Shown: piece by piece, positions 18,740 through 27,663 of the stretch
Layout of the letters: every line of letters begins with the position of its first letter
Numbering within the stretch: the first letter of the stretch is position 1
NCBI GenBank assembly: GCA_022448245.1
Contig: JAKVCO010000008.1
Location: 1-64,000 of the forward strand
DNA length: 64,000 nt
Origin: Paracoccaceae bacterium
GTDB taxonomy: Bacteria; Pseudomonadota; Alphaproteobacteria; Rhodobacterales; Rhodobacteraceae
Direction: 5' to 3'
The notes under the pieces: model-generated
What the model saw: only the letters and a program-made list of their open reading frames with translations
Databases searched by the model: none
What the model was told of the DNA's origin: nothing
Made by a program: the position numbers and the translations under genes

Positions 18740-19277
18740 CGGGAACGGTGCGCGCGCCGCGTTGCCTCTCACCTGTGCTCTTGTCCCTTCGACATCCGGA
18801 ATAGATGCGTCGGAGGGCCGGTCCCTTCCTCAGACCGCACGCACCATGGCGCACGCCACATTTGCGGCACGGATGAAGAAAGGAACATTAAGCAAATGCA
18901 GAAACGACGGGCGACGAAGCACCGACCTTTACAAACCACATCGGTCAGCCGCTAGCGTCTATCAACTGTTAGCCCCGGCTCACCCTCCCCCTCAGAATTG
19001 CCCGAACTTTGGGCAAAGCACTAGAAAAAACCACGTCTAAAGACCCCGCCACATGTTCTGTCGCAGCTCTGCACGCTCTGAGGGCACTGGGTGCGGACCA
19101 CCTGCGACATGGCCGAACCTCGCTCATGGACGTCTGAAATGTTGATGTAATGCCAAGTCGTAGCCCTCACCCGGCCTCAATGGCACCGAATGTCAAAAAC
19201 CTGGCCTCCGCGGCCAATACCAGCGGGCGCGCTCGTGTGTAGATCCTCGTCACCACACCAGCACAAGGAACAAGACA
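18740..19277. other. Intergenic stretch, no convincing gene
   Basis: About 540 bp between the broken kinase and the 28-codon ORF. The short plus-strand frames here lack ribosome-binding sites and recognisable sequence. The kinase frame stays open in places above 18739 on the minus strand, so a lost N-terminus of that gene may extend to about 18830. No RNA gene, repeat or clear promoter was seen. Confidence 0.5.
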
Positions 19278-19364
19278 ATGCGCCCCAAACCCTTCTACGT
19301 CATCTACATCTCGAGCCTGACTTTACTGACCATGCTCGGATGGACGATGGCCCTCGGCCTTTGA
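19278..19364 (+). CDS. 28-residue hydrophobic small protein
   Basis: ATG 19278 follows AAGGAACAAGAC, a plausible ribosome-binding site. The product has a basic start (MRPKPF) and one hydrophobic segment (about 7-26, VIYISSLTLLTMLGWTMALG), like small single-TM proteins. It ends 47 bp before the next gene, on the same strand. I cannot name a family; small subunits of oxidases and transporters look like this. Short length means chance cannot be excluded. Confidence 0.4.
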   Translation: MRPKPFYVIYISSLTLLTMLGWTMALGL

Positions 19365-19411
19365 GGCTGCAGGGCCAAAAGAACCCCACACTTTTAGATT
19401 GAGAGGATCCC

Positions 19412-20077
19412 ATGAAGGCTCTTCTAGTTTGTTCGATCCATTCCCTTTTCGATCCCAGCCCGCTTGAGCACCGCGCCAATAGTGACGACTTGACCGACCG
19501 GCAACTGGGCGACGCTGCCACGCAGTCTCCACGCACCGCCGGCTCTGAGCTCTTTGCGGACCTCGCGCTCAACATGGCGCAGCGCGAAGTCCTGACGCGT
19601 TTTTATCTTGAGGAACTCAACGACCTTCTTTGGAGCTTTCCGGGCAGCGGATATGCCAGCGTCCAACTGGCGCTGCGGCAGGCGCGTGCACAGGGGATCA
19701 AACGCGGCTTCATTTCGGAATACCCGCTTCTGACAACAAACCTCGCACGCTCTGCCGTCCTTCGGACCGAGGCTTCTTCGCTGGGTGTAATCTACTCACC
19801 CAACGCGGTTGAACCCATGTGCAAGAGCCTGAGAAACCTCGCAGCCTCGCTTCGTGTTCAACGCCGTTACTGCCGAGTTCTAGTGGCTCATCCGCGCGAT
19901 TTCGAGGCGGCAGCAGCGCTCGGCATGCATCCCGAATTCGTGGAGGAAACGCGGGGCAGCCATGGTCGCCACAAGCAGTATGCGCCCGCTGGCTCCGAGG
20001 CCTTTCAACCGTGTTTGACCGCGCCCACGCAAGCCGCTCAGGCGCCAGCGGTTCACCCCTGGGAGGCCCACGCCTGA
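19412..20077 (+). CDS. Unrecognised 221-residue protein
   Basis: The ATG at 19412 has a good ribosome-binding site (GAGAGG, spacing 5). No signal peptide or TM segment is clear. The central part (about 60-175) is mixed alpha/beta with HPRDFEAAAALGMHPEFVEE near residue 170, faintly like the end of a HAD-type domain, but the DxD motif is absent, so I do not call it. The C-terminus is low-complexity (Ala/Pro/Gln). It may share a transcript with the 28-residue protein just upstream. It converges with uspA, 31 bp away. Function unknown. Confidence 0.6.
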   Translation: MKALLVCSIHSLFDPSPLEHRANSDDLTDRQLGDAATQSPRTAGSELFADLALNMAQREVLTRFYLEELNDLLWSFPGSGYASVQLALRQARAQGIKRGFISEYPLLTTNLARSAVLRTEASSLGVIYSPNAVEPMCKSLRNLAASLRVQRRYCRVLVAHPRDFEAAAALGMHPEFVEETRGSHGRHKQYAPAGSEAFQPCLTAPTQAAQAPAVHPWEAHA

Positions 20078-20108
20078 AGCATGTGGGCCTAACCAGCGGC
20101 TACGCTTC

Positions 20109-20534
20109 CTAGCGCAAGACGAAGACCGATTGCGAAGCATGCCGCGCAACGCGGGCGGCGTTGGGCCCGATCAGATAATCCTTCAGCGACGGGCTGTGGG
20201 CCCCAACGATGATGCATTCGGCAGCCAGACTATCGGCTGTCTTGATGATCTGATCGTAGACGGTGCCCTGCACGACGTGCAGTTCGGTCGCCACATCGCC
20301 GGGCACGTTGGCCGCGGCCCATGTTGCCAGCGCCTCACGCGCCGCCTGCTGGATCGCAGCACTATGATCAGGCGCCATGGAAGCGCTCACGATCGCCATG
20401 CCCTGATCGGGCACGACGTTAAGGATGTGCAACGTCGCCCCTTCATGCTGCGCCATCGAAACGGCCGCCTCAGTGCTGCGCACCGCCCCTTCTGGGTCAT
20501 TGATATCCACTGCGAGGAGAGTGTTTTTGAACAT
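20109..20534 (-). CDS. Universal stress protein (UspA family)
   Basis: A 141-residue single-domain Usp protein. It starts with the beta-1 segment NTLLAVDIND. The ATP-binding consensus G-2x-G-9x-G(S/T) is partly kept near the C-terminus as VGAHSPSLKDYLIGPNAARVARHA, then the terminal strand SVFVLR. Usp genes commonly close TRAP transporter operons, where they bind nucleotide and are thought to tune transport. It is 10 bp downstream of the TRAP permease on the same strand, so it is the third gene of that operon. Confidence 0.9.
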   Translation of the reverse strand: MFKNTLLAVDINDPEGAVRSTEAAVSMAQHEGATLHILNVVPDQGMAIVSASMAPDHSAAIQQAAREALATWAAANVPGDVATELHVVQGTVYDQIIKTADSLAAECIIVGAHSPSLKDYLIGPNAARVARHASQSVFVLR

Positions 20535-20544
20535 GGGGCCGTCC

Positions 20545-23166
20545 TCAGAAAGCAGGTTGCGTTGCGCGGCGGCGCTGGATCAGCACGATGCCCGCAAGAA
20601 GCAGGAGCGCCGGAATAAAGAAGAGCTCTTTCGGCATACGCTCGTTCTCGATCTCGACCTTGGCGATGACCACCGGATCATCGAGGTAATAGTCGAACTC
20701 CTGCCCGCTGATCGGCTGGAGGATATCGCCACCGCCAAACGGCTCGTCGAGCTTGAGCAGACCATCCTCTTCGAAGACGAGAAGCCCCTGCTGATCGAGG
20801 GTTGCGGCCCCCGCGCTTGGCAAGACAATCGTCACCGGACGCACCTGTGCCGTGTCGAAGTCTGGCCCCTCCACCGTGAAGCGGACATCCTGGCCTTCGG
20901 GCACGTCTTCCAGCAGCACGAGCGCGGCAGGCCCCTCAGCCGAGGTGTATTTGTCGCTCACCTGATCGAGGAAGAAGTCCGGCCTGAAGAGCATGAAGGC
21001 GATGAAGAGTAGGACGACCGTCTCCCACACGCGGCTCTTGGCTATGAAATACCCTTGGGTCGCGGCCGCGAACAAGAGCATTGCGATCAAGGATATGAAG
21101 AAGACGAGCACCGCCTTCGCAAGGCCCACGTCGATCAACAGCAGGTCCGTGTTGAAGATGAAGAGGAACGGCAAAAGTGCCGTGCGGATGTCATAGGCAA
21201 AGCCCTGAACACCGGTCTTGATCGGATCCCCGCGTGAGATGGCCGCCGCCGCGTAGGCGGCGAGACCCACCGGGGGCGTGTCGTCGGCTAAGATCCCAAA
21301 GTAGAACACAAAGAGGTGCACGGCGATGAGAGGGAAGATGTAGCCCGCCTGAGCGCCCACCGACAGGATCACCGGCGCCATGAGCGACGAGACCACGATG
21401 TAGTTTGCCGTCGTGGGCAGACCCATCCCGAGGATCAGGGACATGACCGCCACGAGGATCAAGAGGATCCAGATGTTGCCACCTGCGATCACTTCGACCA
21501 CCTGACCGATCACCTGATGCGCGCCGGTGAGGCTGATCGTGCCCACGATGATACCGGCGGCACCCGTTGCCACACCGATACCGATCATGTTGCGCGCCCC
21601 GAGGATCAGGCCCTCGATGAAATCACGCCAGCCTTGGCGCGTTGCACCGCTGAAGCTCTCACCGCGGAAGAAGGCCTTCAGCGGGCGGTGGGTTAGCGCC
21701 ACGATGATCATGAAGATCGTGGCCCAGAAGGCCGACAGCGACGGCGACAGACGCTCGAGGCTGTCAGTACGCACCATCAGGTTCCAGACGAGGATGAAGA
21801 TCGGCAGCGCAAAGTAGGCACCGCCCAGCAGCGTCGGCGTCAGACGCGGAGCCTCCAACGGGCCGTCGGGATCGTCCATCGCCACGTCCGGATAGCGGGA
21901 AGCGAAGTAGACAAGCACAAGGTACATCACCGCCACGACCGCAAGGCCGCCATACACGCTCTCGGCCATAAAGCCGTCGAGCACGGAGCGCAGGCCGATC
22001 ATTGCGTAGGTGAGGACACCAAGGAAGATGAAGCCCGACAGGAAGAGGATCAGAATCAGCACGGGGCCAATGTGGCGCCCTGCTTTTTTGAGGCCCTGCA
22101 TCTGCATCTTCAGTGCTTCGAGATGCACGATGTAAAGGAGCGCGATGTAGCTGATGACAGCAGGCAGGAAGGCGTGTTTGACCACGTCGATGTAGGGAAT
22201 GTTGACGTATTCGACCATGAGGAAGGCGGCCGCGCCCATGACGGGCGGGGTCAGCTGACCATTGGTCGAGGATGCAACCTCGACGGCACCGGCTTTCTCA
22301 GCCGGGAAGCCGATCCGCTTCATGAGCGGGATCGTGAACGTGCCCGTGGTCACCGTGTTTGAGATGGACGAGCCCGAGATCATGCCCGTCAACATCGAGG
22401 ACAGAACCGAGGCTTTCGCCGGCCCGCCCCGCAAAGCTCCGAGAAGGGCCACGGCCACTTTGATGAACCAGGACCCCCCGCCCGCGCGATCCAGCAAGGC
22501 GCCGAACAACACGAAGAGGAAGATCATCGTCGTCGAGACGCCCAGCGCCACGCCGAAGACGCCTTCGGTCTGCATCCAGTAATGGCCCAGGGCCTTTGAC
22601 AGCGAAGCGCCGCCGTAGTTCGTGATGTTGCGCGCCCATTCGGAGTAGCCGCCAAAGAAGGCGAAGGCGACAAAGGCGCCCGCAATGATCACCAGCGGTA
22701 ATCCGAGCGAGCGGTAAACGGCCGTGAAAAGCACTGCCATGCCGATGCAAGACATGATGATGTCAGTGGGGCTCCAAAGACCGGGGCGGTCGGCAATCTC
22801 GAACCGGAAGACCACGAGGTAAAGGCACGAGGCGACCCCCAAGATCACGAGCGCCCAATCATACATGGGGATGCGGTCTTTGGGCGAGGATTTGAAGAGT
22901 GGGAAGGCAAGCGTTGCCAGCATGATGGCAAAGGCCAGATGCACAAATCGGGCTTGGGCCACGATGTTGGCAAAGATGTTCATACCTGTAGCCTGGGTAA
23001 TCACGCCGGGCACTTTCGAGGCGATGTAGAGCTGGAAGAGAGACCAGACGATACAGGTGCCAATGATCAGATTGGCCTGCCAAGCCATGGATGGGTTGCG
23101 AGCGCCGGTGTCGGCTTCGGCCACCATATCGTCGGCTGAGCGTGCGTCAGTTTCCTGTGCCATCAT
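20545..23166 (-). CDS. Fused TRAP-TAXI transporter permease (4TM-12TM, DctQM-like)
   Basis: An 873-residue inner-membrane permease joining the small (DctQ-like, about 40-200) and large (DctM-like, about 210-680) TRAP subunits. GMISGSSISNTVTTGTFTIPLMK and GMGLPTTANYIV are the conserved large-subunit loops. The C-terminal 190 residues form the extra domain (DUF3394 type) seen in such fused permeases, with TM helices at each end. I start at ATG 23166 (MMAQETDARSADD), which follows a G-rich ribosome-binding site; the frame is open further up but is unlike the family. It imports an organic acid with Na+ or H+ using the adjacent TAXI receptor. The substrate is unknown. The whole 2.6 kb frame is intact. 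Confidence 0.93.
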   Translation of the reverse strand: MMAQETDARSADDMVAEADTGARNPSMAWQANLIIGTCIVWSLFQLYIASKVPGVITQATGMNIFANIVAQARFVHLAFAIMLATLAFPLFKSSPKDRIPMYDWALVILGVASCLYLVVFRFEIADRPGLWSPTDIIMSCIGMAVLFTAVYRSLGLPLVIIAGAFVAFAFFGGYSEWARNITNYGGASLSKALGHYWMQTEGVFGVALGVSTTMIFLFVLFGALLDRAGGGSWFIKVAVALLGALRGGPAKASVLSSMLTGMISGSSISNTVTTGTFTIPLMKRIGFPAEKAGAVEVASSTNGQLTPPVMGAAAFLMVEYVNIPYIDVVKHAFLPAVISYIALLYIVHLEALKMQMQGLKKAGRHIGPVLILILFLSGFIFLGVLTYAMIGLRSVLDGFMAESVYGGLAVVAVMYLVLVYFASRYPDVAMDDPDGPLEAPRLTPTLLGGAYFALPIFILVWNLMVRTDSLERLSPSLSAFWATIFMIIVALTHRPLKAFFRGESFSGATRQGWRDFIEGLILGARNMIGIGVATGAAGIIVGTISLTGAHQVIGQVVEVIAGGNIWILLILVAVMSLILGMGLPTTANYIVVSSLMAPVILSVGAQAGYIFPLIAVHLFVFYFGILADDTPPVGLAAYAAAAISRGDPIKTGVQGFAYDIRTALLPFLFIFNTDLLLIDVGLAKAVLVFFISLIAMLLFAAATQGYFIAKSRVWETVVLLFIAFMLFRPDFFLDQVSDKYTSAEGPAALVLLEDVPEGQDVRFTVEGPDFDTAQVRPVTIVLPSAGAATLDQQGLLVFEEDGLLKLDEPFGGGDILQPISGQEFDYYLDDPVVIAKVEIENERMPKELFFIPALLLLAGIVLIQRRRATQPAF

Positions 23167-23260
23167 GTCCCCCCGTCTCGGTGCGAGACGTCTTCTATTA
23201 GTGCGTTCTTGTGGCGAGGTGCCCGACGGATCGGGCACCTCAGTCGTATCGCGAAAGCGA

Positions 23261-24229
23261 TTAGTTCATGAGGCCGAGCTCTTTGTAGGCGCGTGCCGCA
23301 CCGTCGTGCAGAGGTGCAGACAGGCCATCAGCAACCATCTGGGACGGGTCGAGGTTGGCGAATGCAGGGTGCAGGCCTTTGAAGTCCTCGATGTTCTCCA
23401 TCACGGCCTTTGCCACGATGTAGACGGTCTCTTCCGGGACAGATGCGGAGGTCACGAAGGTCGCGCCAACGCCGAAGGTGGTCGTGTCACCATCGGTGCC
23501 CTTGTACATGCCGCCCGGGATGGTTGCGACGCGGTAGAAAGGGTTATCTGCCACAAGCTGGTCGATCGGTGCGCCGGTCACGGAAACGAGGCGCGCGTCA
23601 CAGGTGGTGGTGGCTTCTTTGATCGCCGCAGCCGGGTGACCGATCGTGTAGATCATGGCGTCGATGTTGCCGTCGCAGAGCTGCTTGGCCATCTCGGAGC
23701 CTTTGTACTCGGTCGCGAGTGCAAGATCATCCATACCGATGCCGAAGGCGTCCATGACGACTTCCATTGTGGCGCGCTGACCGGAACCGGGGTTACCCAC
23801 GTTCACGCGCTTGCCTGCTAGCTCTTCAAAGGAGGAGATGCCGCTGTCGCCACGCACGATCAGCGTGAAGGGCTCGGGGTGAACCGACATGACGGCGCGG
23901 ATGTCTGGGAATGCCGCATCGCCTTCGAACTTGGAGGTGCCGTTGTAGGCGTGGTGCTGCCAGTCAGACTGGGCAACGCCGAACTCAAGCTCGCCAGCTT
24001 TGATGGTGTTGATGTTGTAGACCGAACCACCCGTGGATTCTACGGCGCAGCGGATGCCGTGCTCTTTGCGAGACTTGTTTACAAGGCGGCAGATTGCGCC
24101 ACCGGTGGGATAGTAGACGCCCGTGACACCGCCGGTGCCGATGGAGATGAACTCCTGCGCGACGGTCATCGACGCCGCTGTCATGGCCCCGATCAGCACC
24201 GCGCCGCCAATTTTGAGTTGCTTCAACAT
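23261..24229 (-). CDS. TAXI-family TRAP solute receptor
   Basis: A 322-residue periplasmic binding protein with a Sec signal (MLKQLKIGGAVLIGAMTAASMTVAQ). It opens with ISIGTGGVTGVYYPTGGAICRLVN, the TAXI hallmark, and has ESTGGSVYNI and the NVGNPGSGQR loop. TAXI receptors bind acidic amino acids or other organic acids; glutamate-type ligands are best known. I chose ATG 24229 over the longer frame since only this gives a signal peptide. It is first in the transporter operon, 94 bp before the permease, and 26 bp downstream of the RpiR regulator. Confidence 0.92.
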   Translation of the reverse strand: MLKQLKIGGAVLIGAMTAASMTVAQEFISIGTGGVTGVYYPTGGAICRLVNKSRKEHGIRCAVESTGGSVYNINTIKAGELEFGVAQSDWQHHAYNGTSKFEGDAAFPDIRAVMSVHPEPFTLIVRGDSGISSFEELAGKRVNVGNPGSGQRATMEVVMDAFGIGMDDLALATEYKGSEMAKQLCDGNIDAMIYTIGHPAAAIKEATTTCDARLVSVTGAPIDQLVADNPFYRVATIPGGMYKGTDGDTTTFGVGATFVTSASVPEETVYIVAKAVMENIEDFKGLHPAFANLDPSQMVADGLSAPLHDGAARAYKELGLMN

Positions 24230-24254
24230 GTGTATTTTCTCCCTAGTTGAAAAT

Positions 24255-25190
24255 TCACCCGGCCCAATATTCGCCGAGTTCCAGATTTTTTGCTTCGACC
24301 CTTTGGATCGCAGCGGTGGCATCTGCCTCAGAGGCGGCGACAATCATGGCGATCAGCGTTTCGATCAGCACGAGTGTCACGACATATGAGGAGAAGAATT
24401 GCGGGCTGTCAGTTGGCACGACAAACCCGTGTGTTGCGTAGCGCAGCGCCGGGCAATCAAGCGCGTCAGTGATCAGAACCACCCCTGCCCCGGTATCGCG
24501 TGCGAGTTCGGCCGTGGCCACGGCGCGCTTTGAATACGGGCTCATCGTCACGATAAAGACGACATCTTCGGACTCAAGCGTGGCGAGTTGAGAGCCCATG
24601 GACGCGCCCATCCGGCCCGCAAGTGACCAGTTGGGCGAAAAGTAGTGAGCCAGATAGGCCATGTATTCGGTGATGCCCGTCGACGCGAGCGCGCCAACTA
24701 GCACCACCCGCCGGGCTTGGCGCATTGCCTGCGCGGTTTGTTGCAGCTTGGCTTGGTCGGCACGCTCCAAGAACTCTTCGATATTACGGATGCAGGCCTG
24801 CCCCTGCCGCGTGAGCATTGACTGACCCGTCGATGCACCCGACCGCAGCAGTTCGGCGCGTTCCGACAGCGAGCTGACTTTTTGGCCGACGGAGCGACGA
24901 GAGACGTCTTTCATCTCCTCGAAGGTGTCAAAGCCGAGCGCCCGGGCCAGCCGCGAATAGGTCGCGGGCGAGACGTGGCTATCTACGGAAATGGTTCTGA
25001 GGGGGCGGCTCGCGATCTCGAGCGGGTGCGCAAGAACGTAGTCAGCGGCCTTGCGGAGCTGGTCAGACAGCCCTGCGTAGCGTTCGGCTACGCGGTCTTC
25101 GAGTGTATCGCTGGGAATCGGCGGACCCTCCAATGTGGTTAACGTTGCAAGCGTTTCACTTGTTGTCAATTGATGAAATATATGTTTCAT
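24255..25190 (-). CDS. RpiR/MurR-family transcriptional regulator
   Basis: A 311-residue regulator: an N-terminal HTH_6 domain (about 30-105; LRKAADYVLAHPLEIASRPLRTIS, VSPATYSRLARALGFDTFEEMK) and a C-terminal SIS domain (about 145-280; RVVLVGALASTGITEYMAY, VVFIVTMSPYSKRAVATAE), which in this family senses a phosphorylated sugar or another small acid metabolite. It is transcribed in the same direction as the TRAP operon and divergently from the BKACE gene. The ATG lies inside an 18-bp palindrome, so either the gene is autoregulated at its start codon or translation starts lower (TTG 25133 is in frame). Confidence 0.88.
   Translation of the reverse strand: MKHIFHQLTTSETLATLTTLEGPPIPSDTLEDRVAERYAGLSDQLRKAADYVLAHPLEIASRPLRTISVDSHVSPATYSRLARALGFDTFEEMKDVSRRSVGQKVSSLSERAELLRSGASTGQSMLTRQGQACIRNIEEFLERADQAKLQQTAQAMRQARRVVLVGALASTGITEYMAYLAHYFSPNWSLAGRMGASMGSQLATLESEDVVFIVTMSPYSKRAVATAELARDTGAGVVLITDALDCPALRYATHGFVVPTDSPQFFSSYVVTLVLIETLIAMIVAASEADATAAIQRVEAKNLELGEYWAG
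25173..25190. promoter_or_regulatory. Palindromic operator candidate in the RpiR/BKACE divergent region
   Basis: ATGAAA-TATATG-TTTCAT, two perfect 6-bp arms around an AT-rich 6-bp centre, in a GC-rich background. It sits in the 43-bp divergent space plus the first codons of the regulator gene. RpiR-family proteins bind such short AT-rich palindromes, commonly near their own promoter. A TTGTCA hexamer on the plus strand at about 25164 could be a -35 box for the BKACE gene. Inference only; no binding data. Confidence 0.5.
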
Positions 25191-25233
25191 AACTTGCAGA
25201 ACTTCGCTTCAGGTTGAAACGTCGAGGCCCAGC

Positions 25234-26031
25234 ATGTTTGCCCGATCAGACACGTCTCCTTTTGTGATGGCGGCCCCGACAGGGGCGCGTAAGGGTAAAG
25301 ATGACCACCCTAACCTTCCTGTTTCCATTGAAGAAATTCGCGATGAAACCGCTGCCTGTGCGGCAGCTGGCGCGGATGCTGTGCACTTGCATATCCGCGA
25401 CGCTGCAGGCGGACATTCGCTTGATGTGGGGCTCTACCGGGAAGCGATGCGCGAGATAGATCGCGTGGTGCCGGGGTTTCCGATCCAAGTCACGACGGAG
25501 TCGGCGGGCATCTTTGACGTCGACGCGCAGTACGTCTGCCTACAAGGTTTGCGCCCGCCAGCGGCCAGTATCTCGGTTCGCGAGATCGCGCGCCGCCCGG
25601 GCCTCGCGCCGAAGGTCTATGGTCTGTGTGATGCTGAAGGCATTTCGGTGCAGCATATTCTCTACGACCAAGACGACTTTCAGCATCTGCTGGCCTGGCA
25701 GCGTGAGGGCATCGTGCGCGACGGCCAAAACGACGTCATCTTCGTTTTGGGCCGCTATGCCCCGCCCCATGCAGCACAGCCTGATGATCTGGAAAGCTGG
25801 AAGCCGCTCCTCACCGAGGTTCGCGGCAACTTTATGGTCTGTGCCTTTGGGGCGGGTGAGCACGCAGTCTTGTGCGCTGCAGCCGCTCTCGGGGCCGACC
25901 TGCGCATCGGGTTTGAGAACAACTCCCAAGCGCGCGACGGATCTCCCGCTGAAAGCACGGCCGCCAACGTCGCCCAATTGAAGTCCGCCTTGGACGCCCC
26001 CGCCCTCGCCACTGGAGGAATGCCGCAATGA
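25234..26031 (+). CDS. Beta-keto acid cleavage enzyme (BKACE, DUF849)
   Basis: A 265-residue zinc-dependent TIM-barrel enzyme of the family founded by 3-keto-5-aminohexanoate cleavage enzyme (Kce). It condenses a beta-keto acid with acetyl-CoA to give acetoacetate and a new acyl-CoA. Signatures are AAPTGARKGK near residue 13, the zinc pair HLHIRD near 50 and the late GAGEHAVL with a further His, then IGFENN (usually VGxEDN). It is slightly shorter than most members (270-310). The ATG at 25234 is 43 bp from the divergent regulator. It overlaps the aminotransferase by ATGA, indicating coupled translation and one pathway. The keto acid it uses is not predictable. Confidence 0.87.
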   Translation: MFARSDTSPFVMAAPTGARKGKDDHPNLPVSIEEIRDETAACAAAGADAVHLHIRDAAGGHSLDVGLYREAMREIDRVVPGFPIQVTTESAGIFDVDAQYVCLQGLRPPAASISVREIARRPGLAPKVYGLCDAEGISVQHILYDQDDFQHLLAWQREGIVRDGQNDVIFVLGRYAPPHAAQPDDLESWKPLLTEVRGNFMVCAFGAGEHAVLCAAAALGADLRIGFENNSQARDGSPAESTAANVAQLKSALDAPALATGGMPQ

Positions 26032-27350
26032 ACTCCAATGTCTTTCCGAGAAACTCCAAAGCGCCGCCGATCCAAGTGTCTCATGGGCAAGGCGTCTATC
26101 TGATCGACACGAACGGCAAGGAGTATCTCAACTTCGGGGATGCAGCAGTGTCCTGCCTCGGTCACGGCGATCCGCATGTGGCCGCCGCCATCAAGGCGCA
26201 AACCGACAAGGTGGCCTTCGCGCATACGGGCTTTTTCACCTCGGAACCTGCCGAACGTCTGGCCAACAGGCTGGTATCGCTGGCGCCCGGCGATCTCGAC
26301 CGGGTCTACTTTGTCTCTGGCGGGTCAGAGGCGATGGAGGCCGCCATCAAGCTCGCGCGGCAGTACTATCTAGAGATTGGGCAACCCCAACGGCAAAAGA
26401 TCGTGGCACGGCAGCAAAGCTACCATGGCAACACGCTTGGGGCGCTTGCTGCGGGCGGCAACGAATGGCGCCGGGCCCAGTTTGCCCCGATCCTCATCGA
26501 CGTGAGCCACGTCGCCCCCTGCTACGCCTATCGGGGCCAGCATGAAGGCGAAACGGACGAGGCCTATGTCGACCGCCTCATTGCAGAGCTCGACGCGGAA
26601 TTCCAAGGGCTTGGCCCCGAACAGGTGATGGCCTTCGTGGCCGAACCGGTCGTCGGTGCCACGCTAGGCGCGGTGGGGCCTGTGGGCGACTACTTCGCCC
26701 GGGTGAGAGCGCTGTGTGATCGCTATGGCATCCTGTTGATCTTGGACGAGGTGATGTGCGGCATGGGGCGCACCGGCACCCTTTTTGCGTGCGAGCAATA
26801 TGGCGTCGCCCCCGATATCTGCGCCATCGCCAAGGGTCTTGGCGGGGGCTACCAGCCCATCGGCGCCACTCTGTGCACGAAAGCGATCCACGACGCGATA
26901 GAAGGCGGCTCAGGCTTCTTTCAGCACGGCCACACGTACCTCGGGCACCCCATAGCATGCGCCGCAGCACTTGCTGTGGTGGAGCGGCTTGTCGATGACA
27001 ACGTGCTTGCGCGTGTGAAGCCAGCAGGAAAGCTGCTGCGCCAGGCGTTGCGCGACAAACTTGGCCAGCATCCGCATGTGGGCGATATCCGGGGCGTGGG
27101 GCTCTTCTGCGGGGTGGAGATTGTCGCCGATCGCGCCACCAAGGAGCCACTGCCGCCCGAAGCTAAGACCCATGCCAAGGTGAAAGCCGCGGCCTTTGCC
27201 GAGGGTCTGATCTGCTATCCGATGGGCGGCACAATTGATGGGAAACGGGGCGACCACGTGCTGCTCGCGCCGCCGTTTATTGTCCGCGATGACCAGCTCC
27301 ACGCCTGCGTGGAGAAGCTGGCACACACGGTACAAACGGCCCTGGCCTGA
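26028..27350 (+). CDS. Class III aminotransferase (aspartate aminotransferase family)
   Basis: A 440-residue PLP enzyme of the omega-amino-acid transaminase class. SGGSEAMEAAIKLAR binds the cofactor phosphate, ILDEVMCGMGRTG holds the Asp that pairs with the pyridine nitrogen, and AKGLGGGYQPIGA carries the Schiff-base lysine near 267. GHTYLGHPIACAAA is the conserved segment after it. It overlaps the BKACE gene by 4 bp. Together they suggest an amino acid is transaminated to a keto acid that BKACE then cleaves, with the TRAP-TAXI system importing the substrate. Its exact donor and acceptor are unknown. Confidence 0.92.
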   Translation: MNSNVFPRNSKAPPIQVSHGQGVYLIDTNGKEYLNFGDAAVSCLGHGDPHVAAAIKAQTDKVAFAHTGFFTSEPAERLANRLVSLAPGDLDRVYFVSGGSEAMEAAIKLARQYYLEIGQPQRQKIVARQQSYHGNTLGALAAGGNEWRRAQFAPILIDVSHVAPCYAYRGQHEGETDEAYVDRLIAELDAEFQGLGPEQVMAFVAEPVVGATLGAVGPVGDYFARVRALCDRYGILLILDEVMCGMGRTGTLFACEQYGVAPDICAIAKGLGGGYQPIGATLCTKAIHDAIEGGSGFFQHGHTYLGHPIACAAALAVVERLVDDNVLARVKPAGKLLRQALRDKLGQHPHVGDIRGVGLFCGVEIVADRATKEPLPPEAKTHAKVKAAAFAEGLICYPMGGTIDGKRGDHVLLAPPFIVRDDQLHACVEKLAHTVQTALA

Positions 27351-27368
27351 GACTAGGGGCAGCCTCCT

Positions 27369-27660
27369 TTAGGATTGCCGCAGTAAGTTCGTCGTTCGGA
27401 TCAGCCTCTGGGCAACAGGTCGCGCCATCGCCCTCGAGAGCGCAGCCTGCAGCGACAATCCCTCAAGCGTCTGCGGGATCTGATCAATGGCCACGGCTGT
27501 CACCTCGGCGTCGCTCGAAGCCCTGATCGAGGCCGTGCGCGCGACGTCGGCCAAGACGGCTAGCTCACCCACAATGGCCCCCGGCAAGAACCGTTCCGGT
27601 CGTATGGCCGCTTCAAGGCGCGCAAGGGTACCGCCTGGTAGAAGGTGCCCAATCCATCGC
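27369..27660 (-). pseudogene. Truncated cyclic-nucleotide-binding domain remnant
   Basis: The minus frame encodes the C-terminal half of a CAP-like cNMP-binding domain: RPERFLPGAIVGELAVLADVARTASIRASSDAEV, the phosphate-binding cassette region, and a terminal helix ending LLRQS. Above about 27660 the frame continues as antisense of the amine oxidase remnant, so the N-terminal half of the domain is missing. It ends 16 bp from the aminotransferase stop, convergent. Likely a leftover from a deletion that joined two unrelated genes. Confidence 0.6.
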
Positions 27661-27663
27661 TGA

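Noticed and set aside
18692-19040. Two plus-strand frames in the gap after the broken kinase
   Set aside because: No ribosome-binding site, no homology seen, skewed Arg/Ser/Thr composition.
25133-25190. Moving the RpiR start down to the TTG at 25133
   Set aside because: No ribosome-binding site is visible before it; the ATG is kept although it overlaps the palindrome.
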